Assembly: GCA_023954155.1 (NCBI GenBank) | Contig: JAMLIO010000001.1 | Coordinates: forward strand, 124,001 to 188,000 | Length of the DNA: 64,000 nucleotides | Reading direction: 5' to 3' | DNA from: Pseudobdellovibrionaceae bacterium | GTDB lineage: Bacteria > Bdellovibrionota > Bdellovibrionia > Bdellovibrionales > UBA1609 | In this document: in pieces, positions 1 through 7,657 of the stretch | Position numbering within the stretch: the first letter of the stretch is position 1 | Layout of the letters: each line of letters opens with the position of its first letter | The notes under the pieces: generated by a model | The model's database searches: none | Seen by the model: the letters and a program-made list of their open reading frames with translations, nothing else | What the model was told of the DNA's origin: nothing | Program-made: the position numbers and the translations under genes

Positions 1-555
1 CCTGATTCAGGCAGCATCCATATTGGAAACGCAGACATCACGGCAATTCCTTTACATGAACTACGAAGACATATCTCTTTAGTTTCCCAAGATGTCTTTT
101 TATTTAGAGACACCTTAGAAGAAAACATCCGAGCCTCTATAGTCAACGCCACTCACGCTGATATCGAGGCCGCTGCCAAAGCCGCTAATGTTCATAGCTT
201 TATTCAATCTTTACCCGATGGATACCAGACCTTAGCGGGAGACCGAGGACAAAGGCTCAGCGGTGGCGAAAAACAGCGCATCTCCATCGCTCGCGCTTTT
301 TTAAAGAACGCCCCCATCCTTCTATTAGACGAAGCCACAAGCGCCTTAGACACCGACAATGAAGTCGAGGTCCAGAAGGGTCTACAGACCCTTATGCAAG
401 ATAAAACGTGCTTTGTCGTCGCTCATAGGCTGTCCACCATCAGAAACGCTGATCGCATCATCGTCCTTAAAAACGGCGAAGTGGTTCAAACTGGAACACA
501 CCAAGAACTCGCCGACCAACAAGGCGAATACCACCGCCTCCTTAATCTTCATTAA
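1..555 (+). CDS. ABC exporter, C-terminal ATPase part (cut by window edge)
   Basis: Frame 1 is open from the first base to TAA at 553-555, giving the last 184 residues of an ABC-type ATPase. A Q-loop (SLVSQDVFLF), the ABC signature (RLSGGEKQRISIARA), Walker B (ILLLDEATSALD) and the H-loop (VVAHRLSTIRNAD) are visible. The order and the D-loop are typical of fused exporters with a membrane half followed by an ATPase, such as MsbA-like lipid flippases; the membrane half lies outside the window, so the substrate is unknown. Oddity: its last eight codons and the stop lie inside the left arm of a long inverted repeat (530-767), so the gene end has been copied in inverted form downstream. Confidence 0.93.
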   Translation, partial: PDSGSIHIGNADITAIPLHELRRHISLVSQDVFLFRDTLEENIRASIVNATHADIEAAAKAANVHSFIQSLPDGYQTLAGDRGQRLSGGEKQRISIARAFLKNAPILLLDEATSALDTDNEVEVQKGLQTLMQDKTCFVVAHRLSTIRNADRIIVLKNGEVVQTGTHQELADQQGEYHRLLNLH

Positions 556-767
556 CTTCTATCTAGGTTTTGAATGTAAATACCTCATCAAAACAGCCCT
601 CCGAGGCGAGCAATGCGTATCCGACATGCGTTGGCCTGTGGGACTTTAGTCCCAGAGGTTAATGCATGCCGAAGACGCTTTGCACCCGAAGTCGGCTGGG
701 CTGTTTTGATGAGGTATTTACATTCAAAACCTAGATAGAAGTTAACGAAAATTAAGGAGGCGGTGGT
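530..767. repeat. Fold-back element A: 70-bp inverted arms around a 98-bp core
   Basis: Left arm 530-599 and right arm 698-767 are reverse complements over 70 bp with two mismatches (547/750 and 551/746). The core is 600-697. Positions 626-667 in the core form a hairpin: 12 pairs including three G-U wobbles, one G-G mismatch, 7 perfect pairs (TGGGACT/AGTCCCA) and a TT loop. The wobbles all fit an RNA read in the direction of the upstream gene. The left arm includes the last 26 bases of the ABC transporter coding sequence, so it is probably original host sequence and the right arm an inverted copy. The architecture matches elements B and C, but the core sequence is only weakly similar. Confidence 0.9.
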
Positions 768-860
768 CGAGTAAAACTAAACTTTGGTCGATTAAAGATG
801 TCTACAAATTAGTCGATAAGTTGTTATGTCAAAAAGTTTGTCGACAAAGGAGACAAGATT
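768..860 (+). promoter_or_regulatory. Leader of the sigma-54 activator gene with a 12-bp palindrome
   Basis: Between element A and the activator start there is no gene. Positions 837-848 read TTTGTCGACAAA, a perfect 12-bp palindrome that touches the Shine-Dalgarno AAGGAG. The pentamer GTCGA occurs at 766, 787, 812 and 840. This could be an operator for autoregulation, but that is inference. No clear -35/-10 pair was seen. Confidence 0.35.
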
Positions 861-2411
861 ATGATCAATTGGGATGAATTCGAGCATATACATGTGATTC
901 GTAAACTTAAACACATCGTAGGCTCTTGGTGGAATGCCGACATTTTGTTCACTGATGACCGAGGAAAGCTGAAACTTTCTGGCATTGACAAACAAAAATA
1001 CTTTAACCCATCTACCGTTCATTTGTTGTCTAAAGATTCTGCAGCAGATAGCTTGTCAGAAACTGTTGTCAAAGCCATAGACGATTTAAAACTAACAGAT
1101 AATAGATTTGCTCTTCGTAAATGGGATGCCATCGGATATGACGTTGCCGTCTTCCCTATCATTATTGAAAATGATTTTATGGGTACTGTCGTCGCATTAG
1201 GTTTCATTAAAGACAGCTCTGACAGTGCACGTTTATCAGACATTAAAGAGCGACTGGCTGTATTTGGTTTAAGCCCAAGTGAAATCGAAGAGGCTGTTTC
1301 AAAAATTCAAGTGATTGATGAAGGTGACCGCGAACACTTTGTGGACTTAATTGAGCTTGTGAGCCAAGAGGTCATCACTCTTCACCTTGAAATCACTAAT
1401 AGAGAAAATCGAATTAAAGAACTGAACAAAGAACTTGGAAGCCGATACAAATATGACAACATGATTGGTAAGTCTAAGGCCATGCAAAATCTGTACAGTT
1501 TATTAGATAAAATCAAAAACTCTGAAACTACAGTTCTTGTTCAAGGTGAAAACGGGACAGGTAAAGAACTGATCGCCAAATCCATTCACTACAACTCACC
1601 CAGAAAAGATAAAGCTTTTATCATTCAAAACTGTTCGGCCTTCAACGATAACTTGCTTGAAAGTGAACTCTTTGGACACGTCAAAGGGTCATTTACTGGT
1701 GCTATCAAAGATAAAAAAGGTCTTTTTGAAATGGCCCACAAAGGGACATTCTTTTTGGATGAGATTGGGGACACTTCTCCACAAATGCAAGTGAAGCTTC
1801 TTCGTGTTTTACAAGAAGGTACATTTATCCCTGTGGGATCTACTGAGCCTAGACGCGTAGATGTGAGAATTATTGCTGCGACCAACAGAAATCTTAAAGA
1901 GATGGTTGAAAAAGGCGAATTCCGAGAAGACTTGTATTACCGCTTAAACGTGATCAACTTGCGTGTACCTTCTTTAAGAGATCGCAAAGAGGACATTCCT
2001 CTTTTAGCCGAAGCCTTTTTAAACAAGAATACCAATGACAGTAACAAAAAGATCATTAATAAAAGAGCCTTAGAAAAACTGTATGATTATGCATGGCCAG
2101 GTAACGTTCGTGAGTTACAAAACGAGATGGAACGCATTTTGGTTTTAAGCAGTAATGAAACTAAAATCACAGCTGATATGCTTTCTGGAAAAATCAATGA
2201 AGTGACTGAGCAAAGCAAAGTTCAAGGCACAAGAGTTCATGGTAAACTTAAAGATGCTTTAGAGGATTTAGAACGCACAATGATCCGTGAAGGCTTAAGA
2301 AGAACAGGATGGAATAAATCCCGCTTGGCCAAAGAACTTGGGATCAGCAGGGCTGGCCTCATTATGAAAGTTGAAAAATACGAACTTGAAAAACGCAAAA
2401 TCGCTAAATAA
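861..2411 (+). CDS. Sigma-54-dependent transcriptional activator (AAA+ / Fis-type HTH)
   Basis: A 516-residue bacterial enhancer-binding protein. Residues 1-190 form a sensor-like domain I do not recognise, followed by a short coiled linker. The AAA+ domain starts near residue 200: Walker A GENGTGKE near 230, the sigma-54 contact loop GSFTGA near 277 (canonical GAFTGA), Walker B GTFFLDEIGD near 294, and an arginine-finger region REDLYYRLNV. The C-terminus (about 475-510) is a Fis-type helix-turn-helix, SRLAKELGISRAGLIMKVEK. There is no receiver domain with a phospho-acceptor Asp in an obvious place, so the input signal is unknown. The start has Shine-Dalgarno AAGGAG nine bases upstream. It is a candidate regulator of the sigma-54-like promoters at 41711 and 42000, which is only inference. 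Confidence 0.93.
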   Translation: MINWDEFEHIHVIRKLKHIVGSWWNADILFTDDRGKLKLSGIDKQKYFNPSTVHLLSKDSAADSLSETVVKAIDDLKLTDNRFALRKWDAIGYDVAVFPIIIENDFMGTVVALGFIKDSSDSARLSDIKERLAVFGLSPSEIEEAVSKIQVIDEGDREHFVDLIELVSQEVITLHLEITNRENRIKELNKELGSRYKYDNMIGKSKAMQNLYSLLDKIKNSETTVLVQGENGTGKELIAKSIHYNSPRKDKAFIIQNCSAFNDNLLESELFGHVKGSFTGAIKDKKGLFEMAHKGTFFLDEIGDTSPQMQVKLLRVLQEGTFIPVGSTEPRRVDVRIIAATNRNLKEMVEKGEFREDLYYRLNVINLRVPSLRDRKEDIPLLAEAFLNKNTNDSNKKIINKRALEKLYDYAWPGNVRELQNEMERILVLSSNETKITADMLSGKINEVTEQSKVQGTRVHGKLKDALEDLERTMIREGLRRTGWNKSRLAKELGISRAGLIMKVEKYELEKRKIAK

Positions 2412-2444
2412 TTATTTTTTGCAAAGAACAATTAAATTAAAAGG

Positions 2445-2467
2445 AGCCGCCGCAAGGTGGCTTTTTT
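2445..2467 (+). terminator. Intrinsic terminator of the activator gene
   Basis: AGCCGCC (2445-2451), loop GCAA, GGTGGCT (2456-2462), one G-U pair, followed by T residues 2462-2467. It lies 34 bases after the stop of the activator gene and directly at the end of the convergent gene that ends at 2466. Confidence 0.85.
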
Positions 2468-3335
2468 AGTATAGATGGCCGTAGGATGTAGTGTTTAACA
2501 AAGTGTGGCTGAGTTTTTTTACAAAATCCTCTTTAGAAGTTTCTTGGAAGGACTGCTGGATATCAAATCTGTATCTCTTTAAGGTGTCTAAAAATAAGGG
2601 GTCATCGTGCAGGATCTTTTTCACTTCAGAAAACCCATACGAACTGGAGATCACAAGCTGTGCGCCACGCAGTTCATCAGGCAGGTTCATGTACAGAGAG
2701 ATCAATTTTCTTTGTTCAGGGGTTAAAGACAACACTTCTTTGATAAAAATCAGTGTATCAGGAATATCATACAACTCACTCACACGACTGGGCATAGGAG
2801 TTAAGGCCTCCCAATAGAGCATGCACGACTTTGTCGTTTGGTCCAAAATTTCTAAAGCAAACTTGATGCGATCATCTGGAACTTTACAGCTTAAAAAGAC
2901 ATTTAGACCTTCACAAGACTTGGGCTTAAATTTTCCATCTTGGCAGAGGTGAGGGAGTAACAATTCGTTAATCGCTTTTAGGACCTTTTGGGCGCGATTA
3001 CGATCAATCAGCTCAAAGGACTGTACCTGAATCAGACCCCACAGACTGCCCTGCTTATACACAGGAAACAGCCCCGTCTGTCCTCCTTTGAGGATTCGAT
3101 AGTTGGGACGTTTTTTGTCAAAATATTCAAATACAGGCGAGTTTATAGACGTTAAAAGACATTTTGCACGCATGTTCATAGTGTTCTTTAGAATGCGGAT
3201 CAGGTTCTGCACAGCGACCTGCTCCCCGTTCATGATAGGGGTTTCTAGGGGTTTTTGAGTGGTGTAAAGCGTGAATAAGTTATTCATATCCTGTAAAATA
3301 TTAGCAAACCTCAGGCCATACCCGTTTTGCTCCAA
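2466..3335 (-). CDS. Unknown soluble protein, faintly like a degenerate AAA+ activator
   Basis: I do not recognise this 289-residue protein. It has no signal peptide or membrane segment. The C-terminal half (RGAQLVISSS, then DTLKRYRFDI) vaguely recalls the order of the sigma-54 activator domain (an IIAATN-like strand, then DLYYRLNV), but Walker A, GAFTGA and a helix-turn-helix are absent. The reading frame starts with TTG at 3335 without a good ribosome site; ATG at 3287 (MNNLFTLYTT), behind AGGA, is a reasonable alternative. It is convergent with the sigma-54 activator and shares its terminator region. An adaptor or inactive paralogue of the activator is possible but unproven. Confidence 0.7.
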   Translation of the reverse strand: MEQNGYGLRFANILQDMNNLFTLYTTQKPLETPIMNGEQVAVQNLIRILKNTMNMRAKCLLTSINSPVFEYFDKKRPNYRILKGGQTGLFPVYKQGSLWGLIQVQSFELIDRNRAQKVLKAINELLLPHLCQDGKFKPKSCEGLNVFLSCKVPDDRIKFALEILDQTTKSCMLYWEALTPMPSRVSELYDIPDTLIFIKEVLSLTPEQRKLISLYMNLPDELRGAQLVISSSYGFSEVKKILHDDPLFLDTLKRYRFDIQQSFQETSKEDFVKKLSHTLLNTTSYGHLY

Positions 3336-3629
3336 AACGCATATAGCAGAGTTAAGACCCTGGGCACAATAGGCTCTCGCCTAAGGTCCTGTCGTTTACG
3401 AGAAATTTACATTTTTTGTAAGAAAAAAATAGCGAGTCCCTATCCTTTAGCCATTGCCTCGATGGCTTCTACTTTCATAGGGTTTTGTGGAGCACAAAGC
3501 CTTTGGAGTTCAGCAAAAGTATCGACTGCAGGGGCATAGTTTTTAAAGTGGGATTGTGGCCCCAAGTTCCTGGCACGAGGTTCTGACAATCATCTTGAGA
3601 ATTCCACTCTCTCAGAGTAGCCTTTAAAT
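3336..3629. other. Unexplained 294-bp gap, perhaps an RNA or gene remnant on the minus strand
   Basis: No confident gene lies here. On the minus strand a 49-codon open frame runs from just after a TGA near 3587 to TAG at 3437-3439, with protein-like composition (it ends KVEAIEAMAKG) but no convincing start; a different frame (3657-3475) covers its front. The minus strand also has a TTGTCT box 16 bases before TATTTA, a GCCAT/ATGGC hairpin, and an imperfect hairpin followed by seven T residues near 3427. A transcript of roughly 180 bases could therefore be made. It could be a small RNA, a frameshifted gene end or neither. A second hairpin, TAGGC/GCCTA, sits near 3371-3384. Confidence 0.3.
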
Positions 3630-4652
3630 ATGTGCCCAGAACTTCGAGACAATCCATCCACCATTGATTTTCTTAACCGCCATATCTCTTTACAGGATTT
3701 GAAATTCCAAGCCCTAGCTGGGGATGCCAGTGCGAGAAGATATGTTCGCATTTATAACTCTAACGCCAGCTATATCCTTATGATCTTTCCTAAAAAAGAA
3801 AAGACCATGGGCGAACACTTTATGCAGATCCGAGACCTGTTTGAACAACAGCAGGTGCATGTTCCCAAGCTGCTGGGCCATGACTTTAGTCTGGGATATA
3901 TCCTTCTTGAGGATCTTGGAGACCTCACCCTAGAACGACGTTTTTGGGAAAGCCAAGACCGACTTAAAGCTCTGCCCTTTTACATCAAATCCATCAATGA
4001 GCTGATCAAAATTCACCGTATTCCGATTGATAAAAATCTATCTTACCCCTGTTTCCACATGGAGTTTGATACAGAAAAACTTCTGTGGGAGATGAACTAC
4101 ATGCGCAAGAACCTGCTGCTGCAGTTCTTTGAGCTGGACTTGAGCGCTGATTTTGAACAGAATCTTGTTTCGGATTTTGAGAGTATTTGCAATCACTTAA
4201 GCTCACTGCCCCAGGTGGTCTGTCACAGGGATTACCACTCCAGAAACATCATGCTTCACAAAAACGAGACCTATGTGATTGATTTTCAAGATGCACGTTT
4301 AGGCCCCAAACAGTATGACTTGGTCTCTTTACTGCGGGACTCTTATGTGACCCTGCCCTCAGAAATTGAACTCGAACTTTTGCAATATTATTTTGATCGC
4401 ACCTCAGACCTTTATCCAGAAAGCTGGGAGGAGTTCTATCAAAATTATCAAATCCAAATTTTGCAAAGAACACTGAAAGCCTGCGGAAGTTTTTCAAGCT
4501 TTTATAATGCCAAAAAAGACACTCGTTATTTGAAGTACATCCAACCCACACTTAAGAATGTTGAGACCTTACTTGCGACACTCGAAGGCTACGAGGCTTT
4601 AAAAGAGCTTTTTACCACACATAAAATAAGTGAACGATCTTGCAAAATATAA
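3630..4652 (+). CDS. amgK: Cell-wall sugar kinase AmgK (MurNAc/GlcNAc 1-kinase)
   Basis: A 340-residue aminoglycoside-phosphotransferase-fold kinase. The catalytic loop VCHRDYHSRNIML and the metal motif VIDFQDARLGPKQYDL are close to those of AmgK, which phosphorylates MurNAc at the anomeric carbon. This is the first step of the recycling route that bypasses de novo UDP-MurNAc synthesis. Near the N-terminus, AGDASARRYVRI corresponds to the usual start of the fold. The next gene is the matching uridylyltransferase MurU and overlaps by 13 bases, so the two enzymes are very likely co-translated. The start ATG at 3630 has no strong ribosome site. Taken with AnmK and NagZ nearby, the assignment is firm. 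Confidence 0.9.
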   Translation: MCPELRDNPSTIDFLNRHISLQDLKFQALAGDASARRYVRIYNSNASYILMIFPKKEKTMGEHFMQIRDLFEQQQVHVPKLLGHDFSLGYILLEDLGDLTLERRFWESQDRLKALPFYIKSINELIKIHRIPIDKNLSYPCFHMEFDTEKLLWEMNYMRKNLLLQFFELDLSADFEQNLVSDFESICNHLSSLPQVVCHRDYHSRNIMLHKNETYVIDFQDARLGPKQYDLVSLLRDSYVTLPSEIELELLQYYFDRTSDLYPESWEEFYQNYQIQILQRTLKACGSFSSFYNAKKDTRYLKYIQPTLKNVETLLATLEGYEALKELFTTHKISERSCKI

Positions 4653-5497
4653 ATAAAGTCTTCTTTTTAGCCGCAGGGCTAGGCACTCGCCTAAAGCCAT
4701 TTACAGATCAGATAGCCAAACCCGCTATTCCGTTTTGGGGATTACCCCAAATTTTATATCCCTATCATTTCACCCAACAGCTTGGGATTAAACATTGGGC
4801 TTATAACACCCATCATCACAGACAGACACTGCAACAGGCCCTAGCACAATTCCAGCTTACTGAAGGGCAAGAGTTTTTTGAAAAAGACCTTTTAGACAGT
4901 GGTGGTGGCATCTTTAATGCCAAGAGTTTTTTAGAAACTGAAGAGCATTTTTTAGTGATCAACGCCGACTCTTTATTTATCTATCAAAACCTTATGCAGT
5001 TTGAGCAAGAGATTCTTAAACATATCCATGAAGATCGTTTAGCTACCTTATTCACCATTGCCAAAGAAGGTGCGGGGGTTACATTTTCAGGATTACATTC
5101 GCACAATGGAACTTTGACGGGCGCGGGCTTACATTCAAAAAATACAGCAATGACAGGGGCGTGCACGCATTACATAGGCATTGGGCTTTTTTCAAAAAAA
5201 ATATTTTCTCATCTCACGGGTGGCCCCCAGAATATCATTCATGATGTTCTTGTTCCTTTGGCTTCACAGGAAAATATTCATGTTTCTATTTTAAACGATT
5301 GGGATTGGTTTGAACTTGGAAAGACCAAGGATTTTGTGGAAAGTTTTGATGCGGTCAAAGCCCATCTGCAATCGGGGCGTTACTCTTTAGACTCTTTCTC
5401 GTCGTTTTATAAAACACAAAAATATTTTACTCCCCACTGGGACCCAGAACAGTTTATCTCTTCTGGGATTGAAAAAGAAATCTTAGGCTCTCACTAA
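4640..5497 (+). CDS. murU: MurNAc-1-phosphate uridylyltransferase MurU
   Basis: A 285-residue sugar nucleotidyltransferase. The N-terminal signature LAAGLGTRLKPFT and the downstream KPAIPFWG fit the nucleotide-binding and substrate segments; NADSLF carries the metal-binding Asp. With AmgK it would turn MurNAc-1-phosphate into UDP-MurNAc. It starts at TTG 4640 inside the end of amgK; no in-frame ATG exists before the conserved motif, so TTG is the only sensible start. Its stop overlaps the stop of the convergent anmK by four bases, so no separate terminator is present between them. Confidence 0.9.
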   Translation: MQNINKVFFLAAGLGTRLKPFTDQIAKPAIPFWGLPQILYPYHFTQQLGIKHWAYNTHHHRQTLQQALAQFQLTEGQEFFEKDLLDSGGGIFNAKSFLETEEHFLVINADSLFIYQNLMQFEQEILKHIHEDRLATLFTIAKEGAGVTFSGLHSHNGTLTGAGLHSKNTAMTGACTHYIGIGLFSKKIFSHLTGGPQNIIHDVLVPLASQENIHVSILNDWDWFELGKTKDFVESFDAVKAHLQSGRYSLDSFSSFYKTQKYFTPHWDPEQFISSGIEKEILGSH

Positions 5498-6618
5498 CAG
5501 ATCACACCCAAAGTGACCGCAGTCTTGGCCCCCGTGACAGTGGGCAAGTCACTGATGGCTTCGTTCCTATATCTTTTTAAAGCCAACCACGCAAAAGCCC
5601 CTCCCTCAATGGCGTCTACTGGCCAACCCAAAAGCTCGTCACTGGTGGTGACACGGCTTTGAGGAAAATGGAAGACCATTCTTTGCATAAGACGCTTGTT
5701 CTTCGCGCCCCCGCCTGATACCACAATCAACTGAGGTGGCGTTTTTATAAATCGGCGGTACTGATCCTTTAGACTAAGTACGGTGAACTCCATAAGTGTC
5801 GCCATTTGATCTTCTGGCGAAAGTTTGCGTAGTCCTTCCAAAGATTTCTCTAACACTTTTAAAGACATATTTTCGCGCCCACATGTCTTGGGAACAGGCT
5901 TAGAAAAATAAGGGATAGCCTTAAGCCAATCCTCAACCAGCTCCACATGCGGCAAACCTTTATGGGCGATAGCGCCATCTTTATCAAAGGTCTTTTGATA
6001 GAGGTGGGTCATGGTCTCATCCATCAAAATGTTTCCAGGGCCCGTATCAAAGGCACATAGTTTTTTTTGATTTACATAGGTGACATTGCCCATGCCACCA
6101 ATATTTTGAAAGGCCCAGTCCTTATAGGGAGTCATTAAAGCCTTATGAAAAAAGGGGGCTAGAGGTGCGCCCTGTCCTTTCTGTGCAATGTCCATATTGC
6201 GAAATTGCGCCACCACAGGCACTTTAAATTCTTGCTTTAAAAAGCTAGGTTCCCCAATCTGTAATGTGCTATGGGGAGGTTGATGAAATACCGTTTGCCC
6301 ATGCAGTCCTATCAAATCAAATTTCCATTTTTTATTTTTAACGATCTTCTTTAAACCCTCGGCATAAAAAGCACCCAGTTCATAGTGCAGACGGGCTGTG
6401 TCCCAGAGGCTAAGTTCATTGGCCGTAGCTTTTAAAAGCGCATCACGTAAGTCTTTTTTAAAAGGGATAAAATGTTGATCTAAATATTTAAGAGGCTGAC
6501 CCAACTTGGATGAAGAGGACTTTGTGTTTTTGGACTTTGCAGAGCGATCTTGGCATAACACATAATCCACACCATCTAGACTTGTTCCACTCATGATTCC
6601 AACGACCTTCACCCACAA
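5494..6618 (-). CDS. anmK: Anhydro-N-acetylmuramic acid kinase AnmK
   Basis: A 374-residue member of the ASKHA kinase superfamily. The N-terminal phosphate loop GIMSGTSLDGVD, the sugar-binding FDTGPGNILMDE, the ATP-site VVSGGGAKNKRLM and the C-terminal GWPVDAIEGGAFAWLA are all AnmK signatures. It phosphorylates and opens 1,6-anhydroMurNAc, made by lytic transglycosylases and freed from muropeptides by NagZ (encoded at 13780). A low-complexity KSKNTKSSSSK stretch near residue 30 is an insertion relative to the usual protein. It faces murU tail to tail. The product, MurNAc-6-phosphate, would need a phosphatase (MupP) before AmgK; none is in the window. Confidence 0.95.
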   Translation of the reverse strand: MWVKVVGIMSGTSLDGVDYVLCQDRSAKSKNTKSSSSKLGQPLKYLDQHFIPFKKDLRDALLKATANELSLWDTARLHYELGAFYAEGLKKIVKNKKWKFDLIGLHGQTVFHQPPHSTLQIGEPSFLKQEFKVPVVAQFRNMDIAQKGQGAPLAPFFHKALMTPYKDWAFQNIGGMGNVTYVNQKKLCAFDTGPGNILMDETMTHLYQKTFDKDGAIAHKGLPHVELVEDWLKAIPYFSKPVPKTCGRENMSLKVLEKSLEGLRKLSPEDQMATLMEFTVLSLKDQYRRFIKTPPQLIVVSGGGAKNKRLMQRMVFHFPQSRVTTSDELLGWPVDAIEGGAFAWLALKRYRNEAISDLPTVTGAKTAVTLGVIC

Positions 6619-6683
6619 ACTCCTTGTAAGAATTTTCTTTTGCGACTTCTATTGTACGTGGGAATTAAAAATCGGGACAAGTT

Positions 6684-6735
6684 AAAAAAAAGACCTAGTC
6701 TGCACCAAGTCTTTTTGTCGTGGGATTGAAATCCC
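6684..6735 (-). terminator. Possible terminator after the Gly/Ser-rich secreted-protein gene
   Basis: Read on the minus strand there is a hairpin GGGATT-TC-AATCCC (6735-6722), then an imperfect hairpin with AGAC/GTCT ends (712-691 side) followed by eight T residues (A run 6684-6691 on the plus strand). It lies after the stop of the gene ending at 6763 and before anmK. Confidence 0.4.
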
Positions 6736-6762
6736 TTTGTATCTTAATTGGGTTTTTAGGTT

Positions 6763-7644
6763 TTATTTTTCTAAAAATTGCTTGTCTTTATCTATGGCTG
6801 TGTATTTAATTTGAATCATTCTAAAGATATTATTCATAGCCACGCCCAAACGGTCACCATCTGCACCTTTAGACATACCTGAAAGCTTTGAGCCATCGAC
6901 TTCACCCTTTTTAAGCTTATTTAAAAAGTCATCGACGCCACCCTTTTTACCAGAGGAGTCATCGTCATCACTGGCTAAGCCACGGCCAAAACTACCACTG
7001 CCAGACCCACTACTGCCCGCGATCATTCCACCACCACCAGAGGTGTCGAGTTCACCAAGTTTATTAGATAAGCCTGCAAGGTATTTATCAGCAGCCCCAT
7101 CACCTAAAAGACTCGAAGGATCAATAGCACCATTCGGTCCTTTCACATTCCCATTTGCATCCACAGAATAACCCATAGCTGCTAACTTATCTAAATAAGG
7201 TTGTGCCTTTTTTTCCATTTGGATTTTGGCATTTTCATAGTCAGATTTTTTTCCTGTCTTCATGGCATCTTTAAGAGGATCTAACCAACCTGGGTCCAAG
7301 TGACCTGGGATAGGATTATCTTCGGGGTTGATCACACCTGGATCCATAGACCAGTCTACGCCAGGAGAAAGAGCGTCTCGCGCATCAAAAGACTGCCCCC
7401 CTTGCATCAAACTCATCGCTAACTGCAAGAAACTCAAAATCATAGTGATACAAGCTTCTGGGTTAGGTGGAGTTTTAAAACATCTAGGAGCATTCGCCGC
7501 ACCAATCGCACCGTTAATACCTGCGTTGGCCATTTCACCAATACCAAGACCATTTGCAGTTCCACCTGCGCTGCTTGCCAAAACTGGATTCGCAAACGAA
7601 AGTGTCAAAACTAAGGTAGGTAAAACAAATAACTTCTTCATCAT
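6763..7644 (-). CDS. Exported Gly/Ser-rich protein, unknown
   Basis: An exported protein of 293 residues. The start chosen is ATG 7644 behind AAGAGG; the open frame extends 18 codons further up, but those overlap the preceding gene and lack a ribosome site. The start MMKKLFVLPTLVLTLSFA with ANPVLASS is a signal peptide. A hydrophobic helix (ITMILSFLQLAMSLMQ) near residue 70 is followed by a low-complexity Gly/Ser stretch and an acidic SDDDDSS. The C-terminus (NIFRMIQIKYTAIDKDKQF) is probably helical. It follows the previous gene by 13 bases and is the last member of a three-gene leftward cluster headed by a TadG-like protein. The function is unknown; a pilus-like surface structure is a guess from context. 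Confidence 0.8.
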   Translation of the reverse strand: MMKKLFVLPTLVLTLSFANPVLASSAGGTANGLGIGEMANAGINGAIGAANAPRCFKTPPNPEACITMILSFLQLAMSLMQGGQSFDARDALSPGVDWSMDPGVINPEDNPIPGHLDPGWLDPLKDAMKTGKKSDYENAKIQMEKKAQPYLDKLAAMGYSVDANGNVKGPNGAIDPSSLLGDGAADKYLAGLSNKLGELDTSGGGGMIAGSSGSGSGSFGRGLASDDDDSSGKKGGVDDFLNKLKKGEVDGSKLSGMSKGADGDRLGVAMNNIFRMIQIKYTAIDKDKQFLEK

Positions 7645-7657
7645 AAACCTCTTAAAT

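Noticed and set aside
359-649. Open frame of 96 codons overlapping the ABC exporter end
   Set aside because: Wrong frame relative to the clear ATPase motifs, and it runs into element A.
530-767. Ordinary rho-independent terminator
   Set aside because: Arms of 70 bp with a 98-bp core and no T run exceed any usual terminator; the arm includes coding sequence.
3437-3590. tmRNA or 6S RNA
   Set aside because: An NYAPAV-like peptide and about 180-base length recalled these RNAs, but no tRNA-like ends, no tag stop codon and no recognisable 6S central bulge could be found.
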